A DNA stretch of 64,000 nucleotides from Cutaneotrichosporon cavernicola (taxonomy: Eukaryota > Basidiomycota > Tremellomycetes > Trichosporonales > Trichosporonaceae): contig NC_083396.1 of NCBI RefSeq assembly GCF_030864355.1, positions 3,033,501 through 3,097,500 on the forward strand, written 5' to 3'. Both the position numbers and the translations under genes were made by a program. Below the pieces are notes generated by a model that had not been told where the DNA came from, ran no database searches, and worked only from the letters and a program-made list of their open reading frames with translations. Positions 53,664 to 63,161 of this stretch are shown piece after piece. Positions within the stretch are counted from its first letter, which is position 1; the number at the start of each line of letters is the position of its first letter.

Positions 53664-54063
53664 TGTTGTTTGGATGTTGATGGAGAGAGTGTTCAAGTGT
53701 GGTGTGGGAGATTAAGTGGCAAGGTGACGGAGGAGACCGAGATGAGGTGACGGGTTTCGGCTATTTCCCGGCCCGACCAATTTAGGAATCTTAGTAATCT
53801 CATTGTATTTCTGCGGCATCTGGCATCTTGCTGTGTCACCATTCAAACAGCAGTGGGAACGACTGCAGCTTGCTGATAAACAAGACGCGGGTACTGACTA
53901 GCTGACTATCAGCAGCTCGGAATCTCCTCCATGTGTGAGTTGCACATGCATTGATGGGGTGATGCACGCCATTGGAGTCACACGCGCTCCATCCCAACTG
54001 CTCAGTTCATCATGGGTATGCAATCGTGTGTCCAGATCTATATCCCCCTCCGCTGCCAGCTTT
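53664..54063. other. Intergenic region
   Basis: 5' flank of the oxidoreductase and 3' flank of the alginate-lyase-fold gene, both on the minus strand. Nothing recognised. Confidence 0.4.
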
Positions 54064-55255
54064 CTACACCATCTGCCACACCAGCTTGGAGCGCTGGTTC
54101 CAGCCGCCGATCCAACCTGACCCGTCGGGGTCACACTCCGGAACAGGCTGGCCTCCCCAACGCAACAGCTGGCGGTCAAAGTACGCGACCTTGGCATTGA
54201 AGCGCTGGTCGGCATCAATGTCGACCTCGATTTGGCCGCACGTCACCGTCTTGGCAAACGCAACTAGTGTTGCGAGCCATTGCTGAACGCCGGCGTCGGG
54301 GACACCAGCCGCTGCAGCAATCAAGAACACAGCTTCAAGGGAGAAGAGAGTGTAGTGTCGCCTGCGGGTACGCTCGAGTTCTGGGGCGAAGAATTTTGCG
54401 GGGTCCTTGTGTTCGGCCGCAAGCGTCTGTTGGACGTAGGCCGCAGCGTTACCGGGGTCGATGATGGAGAGGTGGGAGGCGTACTGGGGTTAGAGGGTAG
54501 AGTTTTCGTATACTGACAATGGCGTGGTACCACAGGGTGATGTTATTGGCGCTCTCACGGGCGCTCTTGCCCTGCTCGCCCTCGGCCATCCACTTGGCCT
54601 GGGCGGTGAGCCACTGGCGCATACCGTCGGCGATCTCGTTTGGCATCTGGAGCACACTGAGTGCCTGGTCGACGAGGACGATGTATCGGAGTGCAATGGC
54701 AAACGCCTTGTCTCCGCCCTGGCCGGGGATACACTGCGAGTAGTTGACCTCTGGGACCATTCTGGTGGCCGGGTCAAGGAAGAAGACTTGAAGCAGCTGG
54801 TTGGCCTTGGCGGTGTACGCTTCGGCTTGAGGGAGGCAAGTTGCGCCGAACGCGAGCGCCTGGATCGCCCTTGAGGCCTCGTGTAACTGATTTTGCGCCT
54901 GGGGGAGTTTGGAGTCTGGCACCGTGTCAGTTGGCAGAAAGTATGGATGGAAAAGAGACTCACCAGGGTTCTTGTGCCCGTCCTTGCGGACCCACTTCCC
55001 TCCTTCGTTCCACCAGTATGGCTTGACGGTGTAGAGTTCATTCGGACCAGCACCGACGGGACACACGGCTGGGCTCTTTGTGACGCTAAATGGTTCAACA
55101 GTGAGGAGTTTGTCGCACACTTGACGAAGAGTTTTGTGACTCATGGGCGGCGGCGGGATCGGCGGCCGCGGGAGGATGACCTGGTCGGGGTACTTTGGGA
55201 TTGCTAAGAGCTTCTGCATTTTGACGGGGGCGTCAACCTCTTCGTAGTCGGACAT
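54064..55255 (-). CDS. Alginate-lyase-fold protein without signal peptide
   Basis: 369 aa; three exons, 55255-54964, 54915-54518, 54483-54064. The (alpha/alpha) toroid alginate-lyase family is recognisable: KPYWWNEGGKWVRKDGHKNP, then DSKL, the helix AIQALAFGA, YTAKANQLLQVFFLDPATRM, VPEVNYSQCIPG, and ESANNITLWYHAI in place of the usual N-N-H-G/W-Y-D segment. Secreted bacterial and fungal members have a signal peptide; here the N-terminus is acidic/Pro-rich (MSDYEEVDAPVKMQK) with none. Intron 1 (48 nt) is in frame and open; splicing restores the conserved NPDSK. Intron 2 uses a GTCAGT donor, required by phase. The substrate is unlikely to be alginate in a yeast; function open. Confidence 0.75.
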
Positions 55256-55506
55256 GGTGAATGGATGTAATCAGTGGGAGGGGGGTAGATGAGTTGATGA
55301 AGTTATGTAGTCAATGAGAGGGGAGTAGATGAGTGATGAGTTGATGAGAAAGTGAGAGTCGGTTGTTGTCACATCGGGGGGAGTTGGGTCGTTGGTCGAT
55401 CGCAATGACGTCAGAGGCACTGTGTGAAACGCTTGGGGATTGTCAAGGCAAGGTACAAAGTGGGCAACAAGTGATTCTTCAATCTAAACTCTAGCTTTGA
55501 TACAAC
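55256..55506. other. Intergenic spacer
   Basis: Contains a duplicated GTAGATGAGTTGATGA-like leader sequence (55285-55345). No gene. Confidence 0.4.
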
Positions 55507-56324
55507 CTACTTGACAGGCGGCGTCCACATCAAAGACCAGTACTGAATCATGGTACCGCGGACAGGTCCAGACACTGTATCCTTGACCACAAACCCGAGT
55601 TTCTCATAGAACACAACCTGGCGTGAGCATGGGCAGGTCAGATGAGATCTCCCGCACACACATTCTCCTGGGTCTGCGTGAGCAGCGTCACGATCCGTCC
55701 CTCGGTCGTCGCACGCTGCCGCAGTTGCGCAAGCAGAGCCTTACCCAGTCCGCGGCCCTGCGCCTTGGGCGAGGTCGCGAGGAACGCGATAAAGTACTGG
55801 TCACTGTTGTCGGGGAATGAGCGCTGCTGTAGATCGTGCTCGGACGCGTGCATTGCATCATGCGCTTCTCGGATGGCGGATGGGAGCGACGCGCGGAAAC
55901 CTCGCGTCGCCTCCGTCTCCTGGTTTGGTCTGTGCGTTAGTGGCTGTCGGTTGAATCGGCTGGGTTGCGACACTCCCCCACCCCTCTTCCTCCTCCAGAT
56001 CTGACGACTCCATCCACGCCCCTCTTCCTCCTCCAGATCTGCGCCGTCGACAACCCTCACTCACGTAAGGTCCGGCGTCCCTGGCGGCGCGACGATCATA
56101 ATGGCCTGCACCACCCCCTCCTCGGTAGTTGCCGTGTACGCCTCAAGGTCTAGAACCCCATGGCGGAGGATGTTGGTGTACCGCGTCGAATGAAAGTTGG
56201 GGTGCTCGCCCCGCGGGCTGATTGCCTGCGCAATGTAGCCGGGCTCAAAGGCGTCGTGGACGACTCTTGCAGCCTGTGTGAATGCCGGAGAGGTGGTTGA
56301 TGTCAGACGGTCGATCTTGATCAT
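55507..56324 (-). CDS. GNAT-family N-acetyltransferase
   Basis: Predicted acetyl-CoA-dependent acetyltransferase, 212 aa, unknown substrate. Exons: 56324-56065, 55929-55662, 55617-55507. The core is FIAFLATSPKAQGRGLGKAL with the Q-x-x-G-x-G acetyl-CoA loop, then IVTLLTQTQENVVFYEKLGF across intron 2, and a C-terminal TMIQYWSLMW. The length and shape match the fungal GNATs that act on small molecules. Intron 1 contains two copies of a CCCCTCTTCCTCCTCCAGAT unit (near 55980 and 56020), each ending in an acceptor-like CCAG. The second donor is GTGTGT, weaker than usual. Confidence 0.8.
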
Positions 56325-56727
56325 GTTTATTGAGAGAGTGGATGATTGTAAAGAGTAAGTTGTGCGGCGGATATAGCCGCTATCGGCTGATGGTTGCCCA
56401 TCAGTCAAGAGGCTCAAAATCCTGGTGGCAAGTCGGTCGATCAGTCACTTGGTAATATCTGGCAGAGCATGCAGAGCAGCCTGCGCAAGCTTCTTCGCCT
56501 TTACACGGATACATGGGTCTCAAGCATGATACAACCCCTACATACTTACACAGTTACTCGGGGCTACTGCTGCTCATCATCCCTACTACCGCTGCTACCC
56601 TTGTTGCCTCTAGCCTCTCGTGCCGTCGATTGCGATTGCACCAAAGACGCCAGTGCTTGCACAAGGGCCTGGTCCAGATTCACAGACGCCATCACGGCCG
56701 CCGAAGATAACTGCGGGGATGGCTGTG
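56325..56727. other. Intergenic spacer
   Basis: 5' flank of the GNAT gene and 3' flank of F-box-like member 6; no gene recognised. Confidence 0.4.
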
Positions 56728-58608
56728 TCACGCTCGCTGGGGCAGGTACCGTGTTCGTCGGCGCAGGCGCATTTTCAAGGATCCAGAAACTGACGTCGCT
56801 GGTCCGTGTGAATAGCTGGGAGGTTCAAGGGCGCGTGTATAGCTGGGAGGTTCAAGGGCGCGTGAATAGCTGGGAGGTTCAAGGGAACAGCCTGGAACGG
56901 CGTTCCCTGGCCCATGTGCTATGTTCCCATGCGCGTTCCCTGGCCCATGCGCTATGTTCTCGAGAAAAGCGGACCGAAAGCGAAGCGTTCCCCATCGCCG
57001 TTGAGATGTCGAGTCCAAAGATGAAGCTGCCGCATTCGCCGGAACGGGAACGGGGCGGCGGTTCCCCACCGCAGATGTCGGATTCGTCTGCGTAGGTGCT
57101 GGGTTCGCCTGCGCAGGAGCTGGCGCCGCCGGTAGAGGGGCTGGCGCCGCCGGTAGAGGTGCTGGCGCCGCCTGCACAGCTGCGGGGGCTGCCGCCGAAA
57201 GTCCTGGGAACCGAAAGCGAAGCGTTCCCCACATCCGTCGGTTCCCGAACGCAGATGTCGGATTCGTCTGCGTAGGTGCTGGGTTCGCCTGCGCAGGAGC
57301 TGGCGCCGCCAAAAGTCCTGAGAACCCCAGCCCAGAGACTCCGTTACGAATCTGACTTTCCCCCTCGTCTTCAAAGGTGTCTCTCCGGTTCCTCCTGGCC
57401 TTCTCCCACAGTTTTTGATACTTGTTCCGCTGGAGACTTAGGTTGCTGTCGGCATAGGTTTCCTCCTCGAAGCGCATCTTACCAACCCGCTCGCGGTACT
57501 CGTCCATTGTGCAAAACGTGATGCGGTCGCTTTCGATGGCGCAAGTTTGGGCAAATGTCTGCAGACTCTGGGGCGCCGAGCCGACGCGCCTGGCTTCCTC
57601 GGGGAATGAGGACACGCTGTCAACTCCCAAAACCGGATCAGATGGCTTGAACGGGAACATTGAGGAAGGGAGCACAACGGTGTTGACGAAGAGCACGCGT
57701 ACGTCGTGAATAATGGCGAGATACAACGCTTTGCAGACGATTGCGCGCAGCCGATTACGGGCGATTTCGGGTACTGGATGAAAGATGAGGACAAACTGAA
57801 CTGGATGCGCCAGTTGGACCATCATACGGACTGCCTGACAGTCGCGGATGAGTTCGTTCTCGCGGCTTGGATAAAGTGGTTCAAGGACCCGGTCAAAGTG
57901 AAGCACCGTTTCGGCGTCACAGTTGAAGACGACCTTGCGGAGGTTTGGAGTGTAGCGGACTCCTGGATCACGGAACGGGACATGCTTGTTGAATACATTA
58001 CCGCCCACTGTTCCGAGAACGACAGTGTCGGAGGGAATTGCTTGTGGCTGCCAGAGAACCTGTACCGTAATGTGGGAGACTTGAAGAACGTCGAGTGGCG
58101 GCACCTGCCGCAGGAACGGAACAAGCAGACGGCACCAGAGCTCATCGGTGCTGAGTCGCAGACAGCGAACAGCCGCGGCGACTCGCATCAGGGCACGGTT
58201 CGCCGCCTGGATTTGCTCGCGTTTACCGCAAGGGAAGTGTACGTTCGGGTTGTCCAAGATGTGAGGCTGGGGGAGCGTGGGGAGGCCGCAGAGGGGAAAG
58301 AGGGCAGGCAGACGTTCTCCGTCGATGTCACCGATGGAAAGTCGATCCGGGGGGGCGGGCCAGGCGCTGACGCCCCTACTAAGTACACTATCGACACGGT
58401 CACGTATCCCTCGGCAAGAGAGGCGCAGAGGAATAAGTGTCGTGCGTGGAAGATGAGAGATGATGTTCTCCACTATATGGGGGTAACTGTCATAGTGCAG
58501 CTCGACGGAGAACGCCTAGAGATCAGCTCTTGCGGTAATAGACCCAGATTTGAGACGTACCGTTGAGCTAGAGGTGGCCTGGTACTTAGGCAGGCTGGAG
58601 GTGCTCAT
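56728..58608 (-). CDS. F-box-like family protein (member 6) with repeat-rich C-terminal extension
   Basis: 611 aa; two exons, 58608-58561 and 58515-56728, with a 45-nt intron (GTACGT donor, CTGATCTCTAG acceptor). The first exon gives MSTSSLPKYQATSSST; splicing is needed to reach the family start YPHIVENIISHLPRTTLIPL. Family strands follow: LDVLQVSHI, SDTVVLGTV, RKVVFNCDA, VQFVLIFHP and RVLFVNT, then the box MDEYRERVGKMRFEEE. Unlike the other members it continues for about 250 residues of low complexity: Ala/Pro/Gln-rich blocks, two WGTLRFR repeats, and three 9-residue LEPPSY units encoded by 27-nt DNA repeats. Expansion of these tandem repeats probably built the tail. Function unknown. Confidence 0.68.
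56808..56888 (-). repeat. Three 27-nt in-frame tandem repeats
   Basis: Units at 56808-56834, 56835-56861 and 56862-56888 encode three LEPPSY-containing nonapeptides near the C-terminus of F-box-like member 6. They differ by only a few bases. Confidence 0.88.
57071..57310 (-). repeat. Perfect 60-nt direct repeat, 180 nt apart, in coding sequence
   Basis: 57071-57130 and 57251-57310 are identical. They encode an APAPAQANPAPTQTNPTSA block twice in F-box-like member 6. Between them lie 21-nt Ala/Pro/Leu-coding repeats, and WGTLRFR-coding copies flank each unit, so a unit of about 180 nt was duplicated in frame. Confidence 0.85.
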
Positions 58609-58744
58609 GGTGTGGGAGATGGAGTGACGGGTGGCAAATCCTGTGAACGATGAAGGATGGATATGAGGAATGTATATCAAGGCAAAGTCACGGTACCCCA
58701 AGCTACCACAGCTGACCTCCAACACTGACCAGAGCGGTGCTCAG

Positions 58745-59788
58745 TCACCGCCACCTCCATTCTACCTCCCTGTCAAACACCTCACGACCTACTTTGGATT
58801 GATACTCATCCATGCTGATGAAGCGGATGCGGTCGTAAACGTCCGTGCCCAGATCATGCCCCAGAGTAGCGCGCACATAGCGTTCGAGGGGGTGCAAGTG
58901 GTTGGGCTCAGCGCGTTTCCAGCTAAGAAAGTCAAGCGGAGGAAGCGTGATGCCGAAGCCGGCAGCGAGGACCCCGTCCGCATCCACGGTGATGTAGTTG
59001 TCAAACTCAGATGAAGGGACAGGGATGCAGTCGGGTGGCACCTCGGCGATGTTGACGAGGGTGACGCGGACTGGTTCACGCTCGTCGAGGTCGGGGTCGG
59101 GGTCTGCGGCCTCGAGCGCTTTCGTTATGATGGTGCGAAGGAGGGCACGGTCGCGGGCGTCGACAATCGGCGACGCGGGTGGGAGAAAGACGATGACGAG
59201 CTCCTCCAGATCGCGAGTTGTGAGAGCTCGATGCAGAAGCGAGGGAAAGAGCGGCTGGCTGGGGTCGATGTTGTACACTACCCGGCGTGCGGAAGCGATG
59301 AGCGGAGCGGGCTCCGAAATCGGGAAGCCCGAAGAGGGGTGCGGCGGCCAAGGTGTGCGCACGACCACCGTGTCCGGAGCGAGGGAGAGAGCGATGGACT
59401 CGTCGTCCCGCGATCCAGGGCGTAGCCGGAGTGTACGCAGAGCTGAGAACGCACCTTTTAGGGCGACCAGGCGCGGGTATGCTAGGAAGTCGGGGCGCCC
59501 GTCGATGTCAAGGCTGACCGTGTCGGCGACGATGGATCGGATGCGCAAGAGGAGGGGGAGGATACGGTCGAGTGGGGCTATTGATGCAAGCGGGAGGAAG
59601 GCGGGGTGCCATCCCTTGCTGCCAGCAGGGGAGACCCGGTCTTCCCGCAAAACAAGGTGCTTGGCCAACGCTACATCCACCCTGTCGCAGAATCCAGACG
59701 AGGCACCGCGCAGCGCGAGGAGTGCAGAGGTGTCCGCATAGCTGAATATGGCGTCAATGATGTCTGGATAAGCAGTGTGGTCGATCAT
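58745..59788 (-). CDS. F-box-like family protein (member 7)
   Basis: Intronless, 347 aa. The start is AYPDIIDAIFSYADTSALLA, then LRGASSGFCDRVDVALAKHL, the clearest F-box-like segment of the group with member 5. Family strands: FSALRTLRL, PDTVVVRTP, RRVVYNIDP, EELVIVFLP and RVTLVNI. The C-terminal box is MDEYQSKVGREVFDREVEW. It lies directly upstream of member 6 on the same strand. The start is the only ATG next to the conserved block, after a GA-rich leader (C/T-rich on the coding strand). SCF adaptor role is inference. Confidence 0.7.
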   Translation of the reverse strand: MIDHTAYPDIIDAIFSYADTSALLALRGASSGFCDRVDVALAKHLVLREDRVSPAGSKGWHPAFLPLASIAPLDRILPLLLRIRSIVADTVSLDIDGRPDFLAYPRLVALKGAFSALRTLRLRPGSRDDESIALSLAPDTVVVRTPWPPHPSSGFPISEPAPLIASARRVVYNIDPSQPLFPSLLHRALTTRDLEELVIVFLPPASPIVDARDRALLRTIITKALEAADPDPDLDEREPVRVTLVNIAEVPPDCIPVPSSEFDNYITVDADGVLAAGFGITLPPLDFLSWKRAEPNHLHPLERYVRATLGHDLGTDVYDRIRFISMDEYQSKVGREVFDREVEWRWR

Positions 59789-61608
59789 GGCAACGTTGAG
59801 AGAGTGGGAGAGAGAAAGTGTCTGAGAGAGGTCACTCAGGTGGAGGTCACATTAGGTATGGAACAAAGTGGCTCCGCGGAATGCTACGAACTGGATGCAA
59901 AGGCGGGCTGTACACCAGCTGTGCGACATGCAAGCGAATGCTGTGACAGTCTTGCAAGCTTGCAACGTGTAAGCCCCAGAGGCCCCAGCAGCTCCAGTAC
60001 TCTTCCAGATCCATAGGTATCTCGTTAAAACACACATCCCTACGCCACGATGTCTGTGCGTGCACGGTACTGGTTGATATTACACATACTAGATCTACAC
60101 ATTCCAAGGGTCGTGCGCGACGATGGGATCGATGAGATGTATACCACTGCTGACTCTTGCATGCATTCTGTTTGGTGTTTGAACATCTGTAGCGAGAACC
60201 CAATCTCGGGTAATTGATAACCCCCGCCCAGCCATATCCCTGATCAGTCCGGCTGCCGCGAGACAAATAACTGAGGTAGAGTAGAGGCGGCCATGCGCGG
60301 CCACTTGCTCAAGATGGTCGGGCATGGCCGGGCGACGGCCCGCCCGTTCTCGAGAGGAGTTGACTTACGTCCCAGATGGGGACTGTGCAGATTGGGTTAT
60401 CAGCAAGGCGTCCAGGTGAAGCCCTCATAAATGGCTACAGACTTCCCCCATCCTGCCGCCTGCTCTTAGCCTTGCCCGGAACTACGCGTGAGGCAGTCAT
60501 TGGTTGGAACTGGCCCAGCGGGGATCATTGCCCTTGAACAGCTCGTGTAGGAGAAGACCTACGACATCGTACGCATCTCCGAACGGCGCCAAACAGTTGG
60601 CTGAGTGGGCCGCGAGATGTTGCCCCGTCCCTGGCTTACCCAATTTAGACGAACTATAAAACGTGCAGCTGGAGCCAAAGTCTCCCTTCCCAGGGTTGGT
60701 GTCAGCACTGACGCCCAAGAGCCCGAGTCCATGGCTCGTCGAGTCGTCGATCTACCCCTACCTCGCGGACCCCACCGACAACCTCCCAACCTCCCAAAGG
60801 CTGTTCTCGCACCTACTTCCCTCCATCACCATCGAGTGGTGGAGGAGCCATTAACCTGGGACCAGGCTGTTTGGGATGAGCATTGTAGGTTCAGACCATC
60901 TGATCGAGACTGGGTAACCGTGGCCCAAATCGTTGACCGCTCGGCCGCTCAACGACCGCGTGCCTGGGCTCTGGCATCTTGTTGCGTACATCGCCGACTC
61001 CAGACTCATCTTCACTGCTGCCGCCGGACTCACGTTCAAGACCTTCGAGTTGCAGGCCATGTATGGACCGCGCGTACTTGCTGAGCGGTCCTAGACTTTG
61101 CGGAATGGGGATGAGATGACGTAGTGGGAGGCATCCCGGGTCAGGAAGCGTTGCGATGGACCGTCCTCCCTAAGCGTCAACCCCAACTGTGAGCAGCACT
61201 TTGAGCTCTCGATTGGGGGGGGGGGGGGGGGGGGGGGACGCTTGAGGGCCCTGGCGAGCGGGGGATCGGGGGCATTGATTCAAAGTTCAGGCGTTGGTGG
61301 CATTACGCTTTCGTATGGAGGGACACGAGTTGAGGAAGAAGATGTGGTGTCGGGTGAAAGTAGTCTGTCAAAGCTGTAGCCCCATGCATCGTCAGTGCTC
61401 TTCCGAACCCCACTCGGGAGCCTCCCACTCCAGCCGAAGCGAGGGCTCTTTTGGGCGGATTCAGTGGCACGGGACGCAAGCACGGGCCCATCGCAGTGCC
61501 TGTCGCCCTCATGTCGGAGCACACGTCGCCCCCTCTTCGTGATCCGATCTCTAGTCAATATAGGTCCCACTCCTCGATGCCAAGAGCACCCAACACCCTT
61601 CTTTCACC
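59789..61608. other. Gene-poor region with a poly-G tract
   Basis: About 1.8 kb. Short frames around 60500-60850 on both strands look vaguely protein-like, but I could not find a consistent gene. A run of 23 G lies at 61215-61237. Confidence 0.4.
61215..61237. repeat. Poly-G homopolymer (23 nt)
   Basis: An uninterrupted run of 23 G. Length may be inaccurate in the assembly; such runs are slippage hot spots and can form G-quadruplexes. Confidence 0.9.
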
Positions 61609-62073
61609 ATGCCGCAAACACCCGCCCCCAAATGGCTTGAACCGCCCGAGCTGCCCAGCATGACGGGCTTGAACGACACGCGCTGTGTTGCCTTCCCCGG
61701 CGCCGATGTCAACTCCGAGTCGGCCCCACCCATGTGGAACGAAACGTACAACGCAGCGACCACCATCGTGTGCACGTCGTACAACCAGGCGTTCACGTAT
61801 CCGTGTTGCCAGTGGCTCGGCGGTGAGGCGCGCACCTACTGCGGCCGCACCCAGTGTCTTGTCAACAGCACGCTCAGCAACTGGGTCTCGTGTATGAACC
61901 TCCTCGACGGCGAGCTTGGCGCCGCTAAGCACGGGTCCCACCTCGGCCAGACGTGCACCCCGCAAGGCGTGTCGAGCAAGGATGCGGCCGCGGCCAAGTC
62001 GTCGGCTCGGCGTGCGCGTGTGACGCTCGCGGCGGGCGTGCTGCTTCTGTTCGGCGTCCTGGCTGCTGTCTAG
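61609..62073 (+). CDS. Small Cys-rich tail-anchored protein (paralogue A)
   Basis: 154 aa, function unknown. A compact Cys-rich core lies at residues about 25-95: DTRCVAFPG, IVCTSYNQAFTYPCCQWLGG, EARTYCGRTQC and NWVSCMNLL. It is followed by a basic KSSARRARVTL and a single C-terminal hydrophobic helix (AAGVLLLFGVLAAV) that ends at the stop, as in tail-anchored or GPI-like ends. No N-terminal signal peptide is seen. The layout is shared with the next gene, 620 bases downstream in the same orientation, so the pair is a tandem duplication. A GTGAGT follows the TAG directly, so a 3' UTR intron is possible. Confidence 0.65.
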   Translation: MPQTPAPKWLEPPELPSMTGLNDTRCVAFPGADVNSESAPPMWNETYNAATTIVCTSYNQAFTYPCCQWLGGEARTYCGRTQCLVNSTLSNWVSCMNLLDGELGAAKHGSHLGQTCTPQGVSSKDAAAAKSSARRARVTLAAGVLLLFGVLAAV

Positions 62074-62694
62074 GTGAGTGGTGTTGGGGAAGGTGCTGAT
62101 ATGTTTGAGTTTCGGATTGTAATCGCTCAAGCTGGGGTCTCGATTGATGAAAAGTAATGCTATGTTGCAAGATTGAACCCCCAAACGATACCGAGCCAGT
62201 GCCGAGTGCGGAACCCCCAAAGCGTCAGTCTTGGCCGTGCTGCGAGATGCGTCTTGGCGGATGGATGGTGGGTAAAGAGTTGACGCGTGAGTGGAGGTTG
62301 TTTAGGGTTGATAAGGGATTGGTGGGAGAATCAATTCAGTCTTTGCTTTGCAGATTCAATCCATCTCCTTAAGCAACCCTTCAAACCTTCAAACCTTCAA
62401 ACCTTCTCAATCCTCACGCGCAGCTACGCGCCAGGTTGCGCAGGCGGAGAGTTCGTCTCCGACTTTCTGGATCGAGATGGGGTGCCCAGAGTCGCCGTCC
62501 CGCTCCGGATGAGAGACTGATCTGGACTCATCTACTCATCCACCATCCTCTACTCATCCACCATCCTCTACTCATCCACCATCCCTCTATTTGGTCTCTC
62601 GCGTTCTCTTAAACCTGATCACTCTTATCATCTCATACTCCGGCTCTAGACCTTTGCGTTCCCGCAGCTGCAAACTGCCCAACGACTCATCATC
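62074..62694. other. Intergenic region of the paralogue pair
   Basis: Contains a CCTTCAAA triplication (62376-62402) and a TCTACTCATCCACCATCC repeat (62525-62585, about three copies) just upstream of paralogue B. No gene. Confidence 0.55.
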
Positions 62695-63161
62695 ATGTCC
62701 ACCGCCCCCGCCCCCGCCGCCACTTGGATGCCCACACCCCCCCTCCTACCAATGGTCGACATCGAGGACCCCCGCTGCTCATCTTACCCTCCCCCGTACA
62801 CGGCTGACCCCGTGAGGCCGGAGTGGGATGGTGCGTACAGCGGCATCATCTGCACAACGTACAACACGTCATACACGTATCCCTGCTGCGAGCAGTTGGG
62901 GGGTACGGCACGCACGTGGTGTGGTCGGGTCCAGTGTGCGTTGAACGACCGCGGAATCGACGACTGGGGTATCTGCATCAACCAGCTCATGGCCGAGACT
63001 GGCGGCCAGGCTGTTGGTCTCGCGTGCGACAGTCCCAAGCTCGCGAAGAGCGGGGCTTCAAAGCTCGGCGCGGGGGTTGGAGTTGCAGGCCTTGTGGCGC
63101 TCGCGATGTGTGTGCTTCAGGTGAGTGTATCCACGGGCATTGTTGATCTCAGATGGCGTGA
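62695..63161 (+). CDS. Small Cys-rich tail-anchored protein (paralogue B)
   Basis: 144 aa; two exons, 62695-63120 and 63153-63161. The 32-nt intron (GTGAGT donor, CTCAG acceptor) leaves a 9-nt last exon coding Met-Ala-stop; reading through would add an unrelated tail of 46 further residues. The core mirrors paralogue A: DPRCSSYPP, IICTTYNTSYTYPCCEQLGG, TARTWCGRVQC and DWGICINQL. A C-terminal helix (GAGVGVAGLVALAMCVLQ) ends the protein. The N-terminus is Pro/Ala-rich with no clear signal peptide. Not a family I recognise. Confidence 0.65.

Noticed and set aside
60497..61084. Possible small gene on either strand (for example a minus-strand frame with GKGDFGSSCTFYSS)
   Set aside because: Neither strand gives a start, splice pattern and frame that agree; no family match.
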